Assembly (NCBI GenBank): GCA_902591755.1
Contig: CACJBX010000003.1
Location: forward strand, 1 to 64,000
Direction: 5' to 3'
Source of the DNA: an uncultured Pelagibacteraceae bacterium
Lineage (GTDB): Bacteria > Pseudomonadota > Alphaproteobacteria > Pelagibacterales > Pelagibacteraceae
DNA: 64,000 nt
Made by a program: the position numbers and the translations under genes. Shown in pieces: positions 10,178 through 19,479 of this stretch; position 1 is the stretch's first letter; each line of letters opens with the position of its first letter. The notes beneath the pieces are model-generated. The model did not search any database. It had not been told where the DNA came from and saw nothing but the letters and a program-made list of their open reading frames with translations.

Positions 10178-11605
10178 ATGTTAAATAAGTTAAAAAATTT
10201 CTCAAAAAGTAAACTTGGAGCAGTAGTGGTATTTATTGTTGCATTGCCTTTTGTATTTTTTGGAATGGGTAGCGTTTTTCAAAACAAAGATACAAATAAT
10301 GTAGCAAAGATTGACAACTATAACGTTACAACTAAAAATTTTACAAATCACATAAGTTCATTAGGTATTAGTAACGAAGTAATAAGAAATAATTTAGATC
10401 AAAATATCTTAGAAGAAATATTAGGTGATTTACTGGCTAAAAAATTTATTGAATTAGAAATAAATTATTATGATTTATTAATTTCAAATGAACAGTTAGT
10501 TAGAATTATCAAAAAAAATAAAAATTTTTTAGATCAAAATTCTAAATTTGATAGAATTAAATATGAAAAGTTTTTGATTGAAAATAATATTAATGCTTCA
10601 GATTTTGAGAAAAGATTAAAAAATAGAGAATTAGAAAACAAACTTTTTTTCCTTTTAAATGGAGGTATCAGCGTTCCAGAATTTATCGTAAAAAAATATC
10701 ATAAATACGAAAATAGCAAAATCGATTTAAGATTTATTAATCTTGATAATTTTTATAAAAAAAAGAGTCAATTTACTGATAAAGAAATTACAAATTATAT
10801 TCAAAATAATAGTAACGATTTACAACGAGATTTTATAGATTTTGATTATATCAAAATAACTCCAAAAAATTTAATTGGCATAGAGGAATATAATGAATCG
10901 TTTTTCTCAGAAATAGATGATATTGAAAACAATATCTCAAATTTTTCAGATCTTAAAAGTCTTTTGAATAGTTATGAAAATATTAACATCGAAAAAAAAA
11001 TGAATTATACACTTACAAATAACGATGATCCTTTTAAAGAAGTCTTTGATAATAGATTTGATAATGGCATTCAGATTATAGATAAAAATGATTTTATCCT
11101 AATATTTCAGGTCAAAAATATTGAAAATAAAATTCCAGAAGTCACAGATAAAAATTTTAAAAACTTCATTTTAAAATCACTTGTTGAGAAAGAAAAATTT
11201 GATTTTAACAAAAAAATCTTTGATAAAATAAATGCCAACAAATTTTCAGATGCTGACTTTGAAAATATAAGTAATGATAAATCCTTATTTAAGAATATCC
11301 AGCTGAATTCAGTAAAGGATAACAATTTTTTTGAAATTAATTCAATTGAATATATTTATTCCCTTCCGGAAAAAAGTTTTCTTTTAGCCTCAGATGAAAA
11401 AGGAAAGATATACTTGGCCAAAATAAATAAAATTAAAACTCAAAATATTGATAATAAAAAAAAAGATTTTGATACTTATTATGTTAAAACACGTGAAAAA
11501 TTAAAGAGTGATGTTTTTTCTACTTATGATTTATACTTGAATAATAAATATAATGTAAAAATTTATTCAAGAACAATTGAAAGATTAAAAAACTATTTTA
11601 AATGA
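10178..11605 (+). CDS. PpiD-like membrane-anchored periplasmic folding factor (SurA_N domain)
   Basis: Inner-membrane-anchored periplasmic protein of 475 residues resembling PpiD. It has a short basic N-terminus, one membrane helix (about residues 14-34, ending FFGMGSVF), then a SurA/PpiD N-terminal chaperone region with the typical KIDNYNVT and FEKRLKNRELENKL-type helices. The central part, where PpiD has a parvulin prolyl-isomerase domain, shows no clear parvulin signature, so it may be a chaperone without isomerase activity. It precedes trpE with a 4-nt overlap, a known alphaproteobacterial neighbourhood. Base composition matches the surroundings. Function is inferred from architecture and position. 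Confidence 0.78.
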   Translation: MLNKLKNFSKSKLGAVVVFIVALPFVFFGMGSVFQNKDTNNVAKIDNYNVTTKNFTNHISSLGISNEVIRNNLDQNILEEILGDLLAKKFIELEINYYDLLISNEQLVRIIKKNKNFLDQNSKFDRIKYEKFLIENNINASDFEKRLKNRELENKLFFLLNGGISVPEFIVKKYHKYENSKIDLRFINLDNFYKKKSQFTDKEITNYIQNNSNDLQRDFIDFDYIKITPKNLIGIEEYNESFFSEIDDIENNISNFSDLKSLLNSYENINIEKKMNYTLTNNDDPFKEVFDNRFDNGIQIIDKNDFILIFQVKNIENKIPEVTDKNFKNFILKSLVEKEKFDFNKKIFDKINANKFSDADFENISNDKSLFKNIQLNSVKDNNFFEINSIEYIYSLPEKSFLLASDEKGKIYLAKINKIKTQNIDNKKKDFDTYYVKTREKLKSDVFSTYDLYLNNKYNVKIYSRTIERLKNYFK

Positions 11606-13059
11606 AGTTAAATGTTGGACTAAAAGAATTTAAAAAAACCTACAATCAAAAAAGAAATCAAGTATTATACTATAAGATTAAATCCAAAAATTCTTTAGAA
11701 ATTGAAAATTTGATCAACAACTTTTTAGAGGACAAAAATAGTTTTATTTTTGAATCTGTAGAAAAAGGTAAAATAAAAGGTAGATATACAATTTTTGGCA
11801 AAGGACCAGACAAAATATGGGAGTTCAATCAAAAGAGAGTTTCTTCAATTGTATCAGGAAAGAAAAAAATAATTAAAGGTGATCCAAAAATTATATTAAG
11901 TAAAATAATAGATGATTTTAGATTTAAAATTCCATCTTCATTACCACCTATGTGTAGTATGATAGCTGGATATTTTTCTTATGATACAATTAGATATATA
12001 GAAAAAATTAAAAATTCTTGTAAAAATGACCTTAAACTACCGGATATTAGATTAATAAGACCTACTACTCTAATAATACATGACAATGTAAAAAAGGAAA
12101 TTTTTTTCGTAAAAAATATTTTTTCTGATATTAAAATCAATAACCTAGAAAAAAAGTATTTTGAAATACAAGATGAAATTTATAGTTTATTAATAAGTTC
12201 AAGAATTTCTAAATTGCAAAAGAGTATCTCAGGAACAAGGTTTAGTATTAAATCAAATATTTCTAAAAAAAAATTTTTCCAGATTGTAAACAAAGCTAAA
12301 CAATATATTAAAAAAGGTGACATATTCCAGGTTGTCTTAAGTCAAAGATTTGAGACAAAACTTACAAAAAAACCAATTGAGATTTATAAGAAATTAAGAG
12401 TTACTAATCCTTCACCGTTTATGTTTTTCTTTAATTTTAATGATTTTCAAATTATTGGCGCAAGTCCAGAAATCTTAGTTAGATTAAGGAATAATGTAAT
12501 CACAGTAAGACCAATTGCTGGAACAAGACCTAGAGGAAAAAATAATAAAGAGGATAATTTATTAAAAAAAGATTTAATAAATGATAAAAAAGAATTGTCT
12601 GAACATCTTATGCTTCTTGACTTAGGTAGAAATGATGCTGGAAAAGTCTCAAAGATAAATACCATAAAAGTTACTGAAAAATTTAAAATTGAAAAATATT
12701 CACACGTTATGCACATTGTTTCTAATGTGACAGGTGTATATGATAAAAAATTCTCAAAATTTGAGGCTTTAATGGCTGGGTTTCCAGCAGGAACAGTTTC
12801 TGGAGCACCTAAAATAAGAGCGATGGAAATAATTGATGAACTTGAAAAAAATAGTAGAAAAATTTACGCAGGAGGTATTGGTTATTTTTCTGCAAACGGA
12901 GATTTCGATACTTGTATAGCTCTAAGGACGGCAATAACAAAAAATAACAAATTTTATGTTCAGGCAGGTGCTGGAATTGTTGCGGATAGCAAGCCAATAA
13001 ATGAATATAATGAAACAATTAATAAAGCAAAAGCTTTAATAAAGTCTCTGGAAAAATGA
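11602..13059 (+). CDS. trpE: Anthranilate synthase component I
   Basis: Converts chorismate to anthranilate, the first step of tryptophan synthesis. 485 residues. N-terminal segment FIFESVEKGKIKGRYTIFG corresponds to the region that binds feedback inhibitor tryptophan in TrpE. The chorismate-binding core is complete: GDIFQVVLSQRF, SPEILVRL, RPIAGTRPRG, LLDLGRNDAGKVS, HIVSNVTG and FPAGTVSGAPKIRAMEII, ending with AGAGIVADS. Each of the joins ppiD-like/trpE, trpE/trpG and trpG/trpD is a 4-nt overlap, so this is a compact tryptophan operon. No leader peptide or attenuator is visible upstream, because the PpiD-like gene abuts it. Confidence 0.95.
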   Translation: MKLNVGLKEFKKTYNQKRNQVLYYKIKSKNSLEIENLINNFLEDKNSFIFESVEKGKIKGRYTIFGKGPDKIWEFNQKRVSSIVSGKKKIIKGDPKIILSKIIDDFRFKIPSSLPPMCSMIAGYFSYDTIRYIEKIKNSCKNDLKLPDIRLIRPTTLIIHDNVKKEIFFVKNIFSDIKINNLEKKYFEIQDEIYSLLISSRISKLQKSISGTRFSIKSNISKKKFFQIVNKAKQYIKKGDIFQVVLSQRFETKLTKKPIEIYKKLRVTNPSPFMFFFNFNDFQIIGASPEILVRLRNNVITVRPIAGTRPRGKNNKEDNLLKKDLINDKKELSEHLMLLDLGRNDAGKVSKINTIKVTEKFKIEKYSHVMHIVSNVTGVYDKKFSKFEALMAGFPAGTVSGAPKIRAMEIIDELEKNSRKIYAGGIGYFSANGDFDTCIALRTAITKNNKFYVQAGAGIVADSKPINEYNETINKAKALIKSLEK

Positions 13060-13631
13060 AAATACTTCTTATTGATAACTACGATAGTTTTACATATAAT
13101 TTGTATCACTACTTGTCCGCTCTTAAAACTAAAGTAGAAGTTTATAGAAACGATAAAATAAATTCCTCAGAAATTATCAAGAAAAGATTTGATAGAATTG
13201 TTATTTCTCCAGGACCAGGGAACCCAAATCAATCTGGAAATTGTTTGAAAATTGTAAAAGAATTTCATAACAAATTACCTATTCTTGGAGTTTGCCTCGG
13301 ACATCAAATAATAGGTCAAGTTTTTGGATCTAAAATAATTCAAGCAAAAAAATTAATGCACGGAAAAACAAGTAGAATTATATCTAAAAAGACCGGAATA
13401 CTGAAAAATTTACCTAAAAACTTTGAAGCAACTAGATATCACAGTTTGATAATTGACAAAAAAACACTGTCAAAAGACCTGGAAATCACTGCAGAAACAA
13501 AGGACGGTTTAATAATGGGAGTTAAACATAAAAAACATAATGTGCATGGGGTGCAATTTCATCCTGAAAGTATTAAAACAAAACTTGGAATAAAAATTTT
13601 AAAAAACTTTATTAGATTTAAAAACAGATGA
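13056..13631 (+). CDS. trpG: Anthranilate synthase component II (glutamine amidotransferase)
   Basis: Supplies ammonia from glutamine to TrpE. 191 residues, a stand-alone class-I amidotransferase. It has the start LLIDNYDSFTYNL, the oxyanion segment ISPGPGNPNQSG, the nucleophile motif GVCLGHQIIGQVFG and the catalytic pair in VHGVQFHPESI. In small genomes one such subunit often also serves aminodeoxychorismate synthase (PabA role); that cannot be judged here. Overlaps trpE and trpD by 4 nt each. Confidence 0.95.
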   Translation: MKILLIDNYDSFTYNLYHYLSALKTKVEVYRNDKINSSEIIKKRFDRIVISPGPGNPNQSGNCLKIVKEFHNKLPILGVCLGHQIIGQVFGSKIIQAKKLMHGKTSRIISKKTGILKNLPKNFEATRYHSLIIDKKTLSKDLEITAETKDGLIMGVKHKKHNVHGVQFHPESIKTKLGIKILKNFIRFKNR

Positions 13632-14623
13632 AACAATTCATAGACAAAATAGGAGCAAAACAAGATTTAACTTTCTTAGAAAGTAAAGAGGCTTTTAAAA
13701 AATTGATGGAAGGAAAAGCTAATGATCAAGAGATATTTGACTTTTTAACTCTGTTATCAGAAAAGGGTGAGTCCTCAGATGAAATAGCTGGAGGTGTTTA
13801 TGTTTTAAGAGAGAAATCAAAACGTGTTAATGTAAATAATTGTATTGATACATGTGGTACAGGCGGAGACGGTATGAATACTTTAAATATTTCTACTGCA
13901 TCGGCTTTATTATTGGCTAGTATGGATATAAAAGTAGCAAAACATGGTAACAAGGCTGTTTCATCTAAATGTGGATCAGGAGATGTTTTGGAAGCTCTTA
14001 ATATAAATATTAATTTAGAGCCAAATGAAATTGAACAACAAATTGATAAAAACAATTTTGCTTTCATGTTTGCGCCTAATTACCATAGTGCAATGAAATT
14101 TGTTGGACCAACAAGAAAAAAAATTGGAAAAAGAACAATTTTTAATATGATTGGACCTCTAAGTAGCCCTGCATTAGTTAAAAAACAAGTAATTGGTGTA
14201 TTCGACAAAAAACTTTTAAAGATATTTGCAAATGCTTTAAAAAGCTTAGATATTAAGTTTGCGTGGATTGTAAATAGTGATGACGGATTAGACGAAATAT
14301 CACCATATGCAAAGACTAATGTTATACAATTGAAAAATAATGAGATTACAGAAATCATAATAGATCCAAAAAAATTAAAAGTAAATGCAGAAAAATTTGA
14401 TAATCTTGTAGGGAAAGATGCAAAATTCAATGCTGAAAAAATGTTGAATATCTTTAAAGGAGAAGATAATGATTTTGCAAAAGCAGTATGTTTAAATGCT
14501 GCTGCAGGATTAGTTGTATCTGAAAAATATGAAAATTTTGAGTTAGCTTATAATTACGCAAGAGGTTTTATTAAAACAGGAGCTCCTTACAAACACCTAC
14601 TAAAAATACAAAATGTCCAGTAA
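13628..14623 (+). CDS. trpD: Anthranilate phosphoribosyltransferase
   Basis: Transfers phosphoribose from PRPP to anthranilate in tryptophan synthesis. 331 residues, usual length. Motifs are DTCGTGGDGMNTLNIST near 74-90 (PRPP binding), KHGNKAVSSKCGSGDVLEAL near 103, FMFAPNYHSAMK near 145, and RTIFNMIGPLSSPA near 168. It overlaps trpG by 4 nt and trpC by 11 nt. Confidence 0.96.
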   Translation: MKQFIDKIGAKQDLTFLESKEAFKKLMEGKANDQEIFDFLTLLSEKGESSDEIAGGVYVLREKSKRVNVNNCIDTCGTGGDGMNTLNISTASALLLASMDIKVAKHGNKAVSSKCGSGDVLEALNININLEPNEIEQQIDKNNFAFMFAPNYHSAMKFVGPTRKKIGKRTIFNMIGPLSSPALVKKQVIGVFDKKLLKIFANALKSLDIKFAWIVNSDDGLDEISPYAKTNVIQLKNNEITEIIIDPKKLKVNAEKFDNLVGKDAKFNAEKMLNIFKGEDNDFAKAVCLNAAAGLVVSEKYENFELAYNYARGFIKTGAPYKHLLKIQNVQ

Positions 14624-15404
14624 CACTCTCGAAAAAATAATTACAAAAAAAACTGAAAAAATAGAAAAACTCAAAAAAACTATTTCATCAGAATCCTTAA
14701 ATGATTTAATCAAAGCAAATAATACCTTTATGGATTTTAAAGAAAAAATTGAAGAAAACATTAAAAATAATAAATTTTCTATTATAGCTGAAATCAAAAA
14801 GGCTAGTCCGTCAGCAGGTATAATAATCAAAAACTATGATCCTGTGGAAATAGCCTCTTCATACAACAAAAATAAAGCAACATGCTTATCGGTTTTAACT
14901 GAAGAAGATTTTTTTTATGGAAATTTAGTTCACATAAGCAAAATCAAGCAGAAAATAAAATTACCAATTCTTTGTAAAGATTTTTTTATCGATAAATTTC
15001 AAGTATCTTTAGCCAAAAGTTATGGAGCAGACGCAATATTAATTATATTAGCTGGGGTTTCTGATAAAGTGGCAAATGAATTGTATGAAGAGGCGTTAAG
15101 ATTAAACATGTCAATTATTGTTGAAGTTCATACTGTTGAAGAAGCCGGACGAGCATTAAAATTCAAAAATTCATTGATTGGAATAAATAATAGAAATCTT
15201 AAAACTCTCAAAACCGAAATAAATACAACTTACGATATTCATGACATTTTGGTCTCTCATCCAGGGCCTTTAATTTCTGAAAGTGGAATAAAAACAAAAG
15301 ACGAACTATTAGAAATCTCAAAAAAAACCTCCATCAAAACTTTTCTCATTGGTGAATCACTTTTAAAAGATTTGGACAATAATTCTATTTTTTCGGTATT
15401 ATAG
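14613..15404 (+). CDS. trpC: Indole-3-glycerol phosphate synthase
   Basis: Ring closure step of tryptophan synthesis. 263 residues, stand-alone and not fused to TrpF. Family motifs are IAEIKKASPSAGII near 53-66, LSVLTEEDFFYG near 91, LPILCKDFFIDKFQV near 114, a VEVHTVEEAGRA segment, IGINNRNLKT, and LISESGIKT near the C-terminus. It is the last trp gene here. The trpF-trpB-trpA genes must lie elsewhere. A possible intrinsic terminator overlaps its stop codon. Confidence 0.95.
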   Translation: MSSNTLEKIITKKTEKIEKLKKTISSESLNDLIKANNTFMDFKEKIEENIKNNKFSIIAEIKKASPSAGIIIKNYDPVEIASSYNKNKATCLSVLTEEDFFYGNLVHISKIKQKIKLPILCKDFFIDKFQVSLAKSYGADAILIILAGVSDKVANELYEEALRLNMSIIVEVHTVEEAGRALKFKNSLIGINNRNLKTLKTEINTTYDIHDILVSHPGPLISESGIKTKDELLEISKKTSIKTFLIGESLLKDLDNNSIFSVL

Positions 15405-15435
15405 GGATAAAAGACCCCATATTTCCTTTATTTTT
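15400..15435 (+). terminator. Possible intrinsic terminator after trpC
   Basis: An imperfect 7-bp hairpin (TATAGGG at 15400-15406 against CCCCATA at 15415-15421, one mismatch, 8-nt loop) is followed by a T-rich tract to 15435. It overlaps the trpC stop and sits before the lexA promoter region. The stem is short, so this is a moderate call. Confidence 0.4.
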
Positions 15436-15454
15436 CACTATTGTTAATTGATAA

Positions 15455-15469
15455 GAACTTTTGTAGAAC
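15455..15469 (+). promoter_or_regulatory. LexA operator (alphaproteobacterial SOS box) upstream of lexA
   Basis: The 15-mer GAACTTTTGTAGAAC is a perfect GAAC-N7-GAAC direct repeat, the known alphaproteobacterial SOS box (the complement of GTTC-N7-GTTC). It ends 22 nt before the preferred lexA ATG, the position expected for autorepression. A TTGTTA hexamer at 15441-15446 with a TAGAAC -10-like hexamer at 15464-15469 would place the operator over the promoter. Confidence 0.85.
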
Positions 15470-15491
15470 ATAAATGTACGTAATTTGTTCT

Positions 15492-16163
15492 ATGCTAACT
15501 AAAAAACAAAAAAATTTATTAATGTTCATTAATAAAAAGTTGAGAAGCAGTGGTGTTTCTCCTTCCTATGAAGAGATGAAAAGCTCTTTAAATCTTAAAT
15601 CTAAGTCAGGAATACATAGACTAATAAGCGCATTAGAAGAAAGAGGTTTTATTAAAAGGTTGGCTCATAAAGCACGAGCATTAGAGGTTGTAAAATTACC
15701 TGAAACAGCTTCAGCAAATGATATTTATAACTCGTTTTCACCAAGTGTAATAAAGGGGGGACTTGATGAAACGACAGACAATGAAAACGAAATTCCAGTT
15801 TTAGGAAAAATTGCAGCCGGTACACCGGTAGAAGCTATTCAAAATGAAGTGAGTAGAATTCCCCTTCCAGCAAATATTGAGAAAAATGGAGAATTTTTTG
15901 GCCTTAAAGTTCAAGGTGACTCTATGATAGAAGCTGGAATAAATAATGGTGATACAGTTATTGTAAAAAAAGCTGATACTGCTGAAAATGGAAAAATTGT
16001 GGTTGCGTTAATTGATGATCATGAAGCAATGCTAAAAAGGATTAGAAGAAAAGGTAAAGCTATAGCGCTTGAGAGTGCAAATAGAAATTACGAAACTAAA
16101 ATTTTTGGTCCTGATAGAGTAAAAGTTCAAGGTGTTCTAGTATCTTTATATAGAAACTTTTAA
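15492..16163 (+). CDS. lexA: LexA SOS repressor
   Basis: DNA-damage response repressor that self-cleaves when RecA is activated. The 223-residue protein has an N-terminal winged-helix domain (about 1-65, with [21 protein letters not shown] as recognition region), a linker, then an S24 peptidase domain. Cleavage would fall at Ala109-Gly110 in GKIAAGTP; the dyad is Ser144 (GDSMIEAG) and Lys182 (EAMLKRIRR). An in-frame ATG at 15474 would add six residues, but MLTKKQ at 15492 matches the usual alphaproteobacterial LexA start. A perfect SOS box lies just upstream, so it is autoregulated. The moaC/moeA genes often found between trpC and lexA are absent. Confidence 0.96.
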   Translation: MLTKKQKNLLMFINKKLRSSGVSPSYEEMKSSLNLKSKSGIHRLISALEERGFIKRLAHKARALEVVKLPETASANDIYNSFSPSVIKGGLDETTDNENEIPVLGKIAAGTPVEAIQNEVSRIPLPANIEKNGEFFGLKVQGDSMIEAGINNGDTVIVKKADTAENGKIVVALIDDHEAMLKRIRRKGKAIALESANRNYETKIFGPDRVKVQGVLVSLYRNF

Positions 16164-16185
16164 AAAAATAGTCTAAACATTATTA

Positions 16186-17586
16186 ATGTCAAAAGTAGCA
16201 ACAAGATTTGCTCCATCACCCACGGGGCCGCTTCACATAGGTGGGGTAAGAACTGCTTTATTCAATTGGTTATTTGCAAAAAATAAGGGTGGAAACTTTC
16301 TTTTAAGAATAGAGGATACAGATAAAGAAAGATCAAAAAAAGAATATCAAGATCAAATTATCCAATCGTTAAAATGGATTGGTATAAACTACGATAGCGA
16401 TGAGTACATACAGTCAACCAAAATAAGTAGTCATGTTAAAATTGCAGAGGAACTTTTAAGAAAGGGAAATGCTTATAAATGTTACTGTTCAAATGATGAA
16501 ATTGAAGAACAAAAGAAAAGAGCTAAACAAAAAAAGATTCCATATATTTATGACAGAAAATGGAGAGATAAAAACGAAAATGAGGCTCCAAAAAATATAA
16601 AGCCAGTAATAAGATTTAAAAGTAAGATAGATGGTAAATCCAAACTGAAAGATTTAGTGCAGGGTGATGTTGAGATAGATAATAATACAATTGAAGATTT
16701 TGTAATTTTAAGGAATGATGGTACACCGACATATAATTTATCAGTGACTGTAGATGACCATGATATGAATGTAACACATATCATTAGAGGAGATGATCAT
16801 AAAATAAATACTTTTAAGCAAATGCAAATATATGAGGCTATGAATTGGAATCTACCAAAATTTGCGCATATACCTTTAATTCATACAAAAGAAGGTAAAA
16901 AATTATCAAAAAGGGATAAAGATTCCACACTAGATGACTATTCAAAAATTGGAATAATGCCGGAAGCTTTAAGAAATTATTTGTTAAGATTGGGTTGGTC
17001 TTTCAAAGACAAAGAAATTTTTAATTTGGAAGAAAGTATCAAACACTTTAATTTAGAAGGTATAGGGAAGTCTCCCTCTAAATTAGATTTAAACCGTATT
17101 TTATCTATGAATGAGTATTATATTAAGAATATGAAAGAGGATAATTTATTTGATCAATTAAAAGAATTTTGTGAAAATTTTAAAGAAAAAATACTTCCTG
17201 AAAAAGAAGATCAAATAAAAAAATCTCTTATATTTCTCAAAAATAAAGCAAAAACATTAGAAGATATTTTTAATAATTCAAAATACTTACTTTCTGACAA
17301 AGTTCAGTTCAATAATGAAGATTTAAAATTAATAGATGATACATCAAAAAAAATAATAGCTGAATTTACTAATAGAATAAAAAATCTATCTAAATTTGAC
17401 CGAGAGAATTTAGAACCATTGGTAAATGAATTGATTAAGTCTAATAATACAAATTTTAAAGGTGTTGGCCAACCATTAAGAATTGCATTAACAGGGTCAA
17501 AATATGGACCAGGTATTTATGATATAATTGTTTCATTAGGTAAAGACGAGGTTCTCAAAAGATTAGGAAATAAGATATTCATTTAA
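16186..17586 (+). CDS. gltX: Glutamyl-tRNA synthetase
   Basis: Charges tRNA-Glu (and in many alphaproteobacteria also tRNA-Gln, later amidated). 466 residues. Class-I signatures are the HIGH-type motif PSPTGPLHIGG at 10-20 and the KMSKS-type motif KLSKRDKDS near 243. RIEDTD near 43 and NLSVTVDDHDM confirm the family. It begins 22 nt after lexA. Its 3' end overlaps convergent lpxB by 24 nt. Confidence 0.96.
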   Translation: MSKVATRFAPSPTGPLHIGGVRTALFNWLFAKNKGGNFLLRIEDTDKERSKKEYQDQIIQSLKWIGINYDSDEYIQSTKISSHVKIAEELLRKGNAYKCYCSNDEIEEQKKRAKQKKIPYIYDRKWRDKNENEAPKNIKPVIRFKSKIDGKSKLKDLVQGDVEIDNNTIEDFVILRNDGTPTYNLSVTVDDHDMNVTHIIRGDDHKINTFKQMQIYEAMNWNLPKFAHIPLIHTKEGKKLSKRDKDSTLDDYSKIGIMPEALRNYLLRLGWSFKDKEIFNLEESIKHFNLEGIGKSPSKLDLNRILSMNEYYIKNMKEDNLFDQLKEFCENFKEKILPEKEDQIKKSLIFLKNKAKTLEDIFNNSKYLLSDKVQFNNEDLKLIDDTSKKIIAEFTNRIKNLSKFDRENLEPLVNELIKSNNTNFKGVGQPLRIALTGSKYGPGIYDIIVSLGKDEVLKRLGNKIFI

Positions 17587-18693
17587 GACTTTTGCGGCCT
17601 CCTCGCTAGAGGAACTAAGAGGTCTTATCTGATCAAGGGTTTTTGAGCATTCTTCAACTTGATTTTGTGCAAATTTTGGATTTTTTAAGAAGTATACAGT
17701 TGATTTATAAATTTCTTTAGCATTACACTCATTTTGTAAGAGTTCTGGAATAACTTCTCTTTTATTTATTATATTTATAATATTAGCGAACTTAACTTTT
17801 ACGAGAGACTTCATTATTAGGTAATTAACGTAATTTATCTTATAAATAATAATTGAAGGTACTTTTGCATTACAAATTTCCAAAGAAACAGTGCCTGATT
17901 TTGATACAGCAAAAATTGAATTGAGTAGTACCTCAGACTTGATATCTTTATCTACTACAATATCACAATTATCTAAATTTGATTTTTCTAATTTTTCAGT
18001 AATAAAATTTATATTTTCTAATGTTGAATGAAACACAAAAACAAAATCTTTATATTTTTTGTTCATTAGCTTTATGAATTCGATTAAAATTGGTAAAAGT
18101 ACTTTTATCTCTGACATTCTACTTCCTGGGAATATAGAAATTATTTTCTTTCCTCTAGAAATATGAGAGATGTCAACTTTAGAATTAGTTTTTTCTAATA
18201 AAGGATGCCCTACAAATGTGTTTGGGATATTTTCTTTATCAAAATATTTTCTTTCAAAATCAAACAATAACAAAAAGTGATCAATAAATTTTTTAAATTT
18301 TTTTATTCTTCCTTCTCTCCAAATCCATACTTGAGGGGCAACGTAATGAATAGTTTTAATATTGGGATTAACTTTTTTTACTCTTTCAGCAACTCGTAAA
18401 GTAAAATCTGGGCTATCGACACTAAATAATATATCGGGGTCAAATTTAATAATTTCTTTAACAGTGAAATCAATTTTTTTTTTTATTTTAAAAATATTAA
18501 ATAAAACACTTGTAAATCCCATATAAGTAATTTGTTCAATATTGAAAATTGAATTTATGCCCAAACTTGCTAAATTTGATCCACCAACAGATAAAAACTT
18601 AAGATCATTATTTCCTTTTTGAATTTTTTCAATTACTGTTGTTGCTAATTTATCTCCTGAAGCTTCTCCTGTTAAAATAAAGACCTTTTTCAT
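17563..18693 (-). CDS. lpxB: Lipid-A-disaccharide synthase
   Basis: Glycosyltransferase joining UDP-2,3-diacylglucosamine and lipid X to form the lipid A disaccharide at the inner membrane. 376 residues. Starts with ILTGEASGDKLA (LpxB signature), then SVGGSNLASLGI, SVDSPDFTLRVA, IHYVAPQVWIWREGR near 118, GHPLLE, IFPGSRMSEI and AVSKSGTVSLEI. It is the last gene of the rpsB-to-lpxB run. It overlaps lpxI by 4 nt and the end of convergent gltX by 24 nt, so no terminator lies between them. Confidence 0.95.
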   Translation of the reverse strand: MKKVFILTGEASGDKLATTVIEKIQKGNNDLKFLSVGGSNLASLGINSIFNIEQITYMGFTSVLFNIFKIKKKIDFTVKEIIKFDPDILFSVDSPDFTLRVAERVKKVNPNIKTIHYVAPQVWIWREGRIKKFKKFIDHFLLLFDFERKYFDKENIPNTFVGHPLLEKTNSKVDISHISRGKKIISIFPGSRMSEIKVLLPILIEFIKLMNKKYKDFVFVFHSTLENINFITEKLEKSNLDNCDIVVDKDIKSEVLLNSIFAVSKSGTVSLEICNAKVPSIIIYKINYVNYLIMKSLVKVKFANIINIINKREVIPELLQNECNAKEIYKSTVYFLKNPKFAQNQVEECSKTLDQIRPLSSSSEEAAKVLNEYLIS

Positions 18694-19478
18694 TTTACTA
18701 ATATAAACATCTTATTTTTTATAGCAAAGTTAATGCATTTGTTTTTTTCTAGAAATATATTTTGTTTATCTTTGAGTACTATTCCTTTAAGACCCGCTCT
18801 TTTACAATCTTTTAAAGTATCCAAACCTATTGTGGGTAAATCAACTCTCAAATCTTGTTTTTTCTTTGGATATTTAATTAACACACCTCTTTTAATTTTT
18901 GTTTTTTTCATCTTTTTTATTAAATTTTTAGTACCCTTTGAGGTTTCTTTTAAAATTGAATTTTCCCTTACAATAATTGCTTGAGTATGATCAAAAGCAT
19001 TAATTTTGTTAAGAATATTTTCACCTTTCTTAATATCAGTTAAGTCATCTTTTGTGGGCTTATTTTTTGTATAGTTACCTTTTTTTAATGATAGTTCTGG
19101 AGTAAAAAATGTAGACTTAATTACCTTTATTTTTTCAAAAGCTAAAATATTTATTAATTCTTTTAATATAGCAGCATCCCCTTTTTTATAAGCTTTGATA
19201 ATTCTTGGTAGGTAGTAAATTCCAGTCATATCAAATTTTAATTTAGATAGATTTGGTTTGTCTATTTTGCCCGCAAATATTACTTTTTTGCATTTTTTTT
19301 CTCTCAATAATTTAATAATTGATCCAAATTGCCCTAAACCAATACTAAATGAATTTGTGTCCTTTTTAAAAATATTCTTTTTTGACAAATCTAAAATAAG
19401 GTATTTTTTTTTTCTTGTTTTTAATTTCTTTAGAATTAATTTTGGAAAATCAGTATCTCCAAAGAACAAACCTATCAT
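18690..19478 (-). CDS. lpxI: UDP-2,3-diacylglucosamine pyrophosphatase LpxI
   Basis: Cleaves UDP-2,3-diacylglucosamine to lipid X in lipid A synthesis; it is the alphaproteobacterial replacement for LpxH. 262 residues, the former DUF1009 family. Seen: GLFFGDTDFPKLI start, a SIGLGQFGSIIKLL segment with FAGKIDKPNLSKL near 66, a central NKPTKDDLTDIKKG, AFDHTQAIIVREN, and a C-terminal VDLPTIGLDTLKDCKRAGLKGI containing the conserved Asp-rich site. It sits between lpxA (1-nt gap) and lpxB (4-nt overlap), which is the expected position. Confidence 0.92.
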   Translation of the reverse strand: MIGLFFGDTDFPKLILKKLKTRKKKYLILDLSKKNIFKKDTNSFSIGLGQFGSIIKLLREKKCKKVIFAGKIDKPNLSKLKFDMTGIYYLPRIIKAYKKGDAAILKELINILAFEKIKVIKSTFFTPELSLKKGNYTKNKPTKDDLTDIKKGENILNKINAFDHTQAIIVRENSILKETSKGTKNLIKKMKKTKIKRGVLIKYPKKKQDLRVDLPTIGLDTLKDCKRAGLKGIVLKDKQNIFLEKNKCINFAIKNKMFILVK

Positions 19479-19479
19479 T

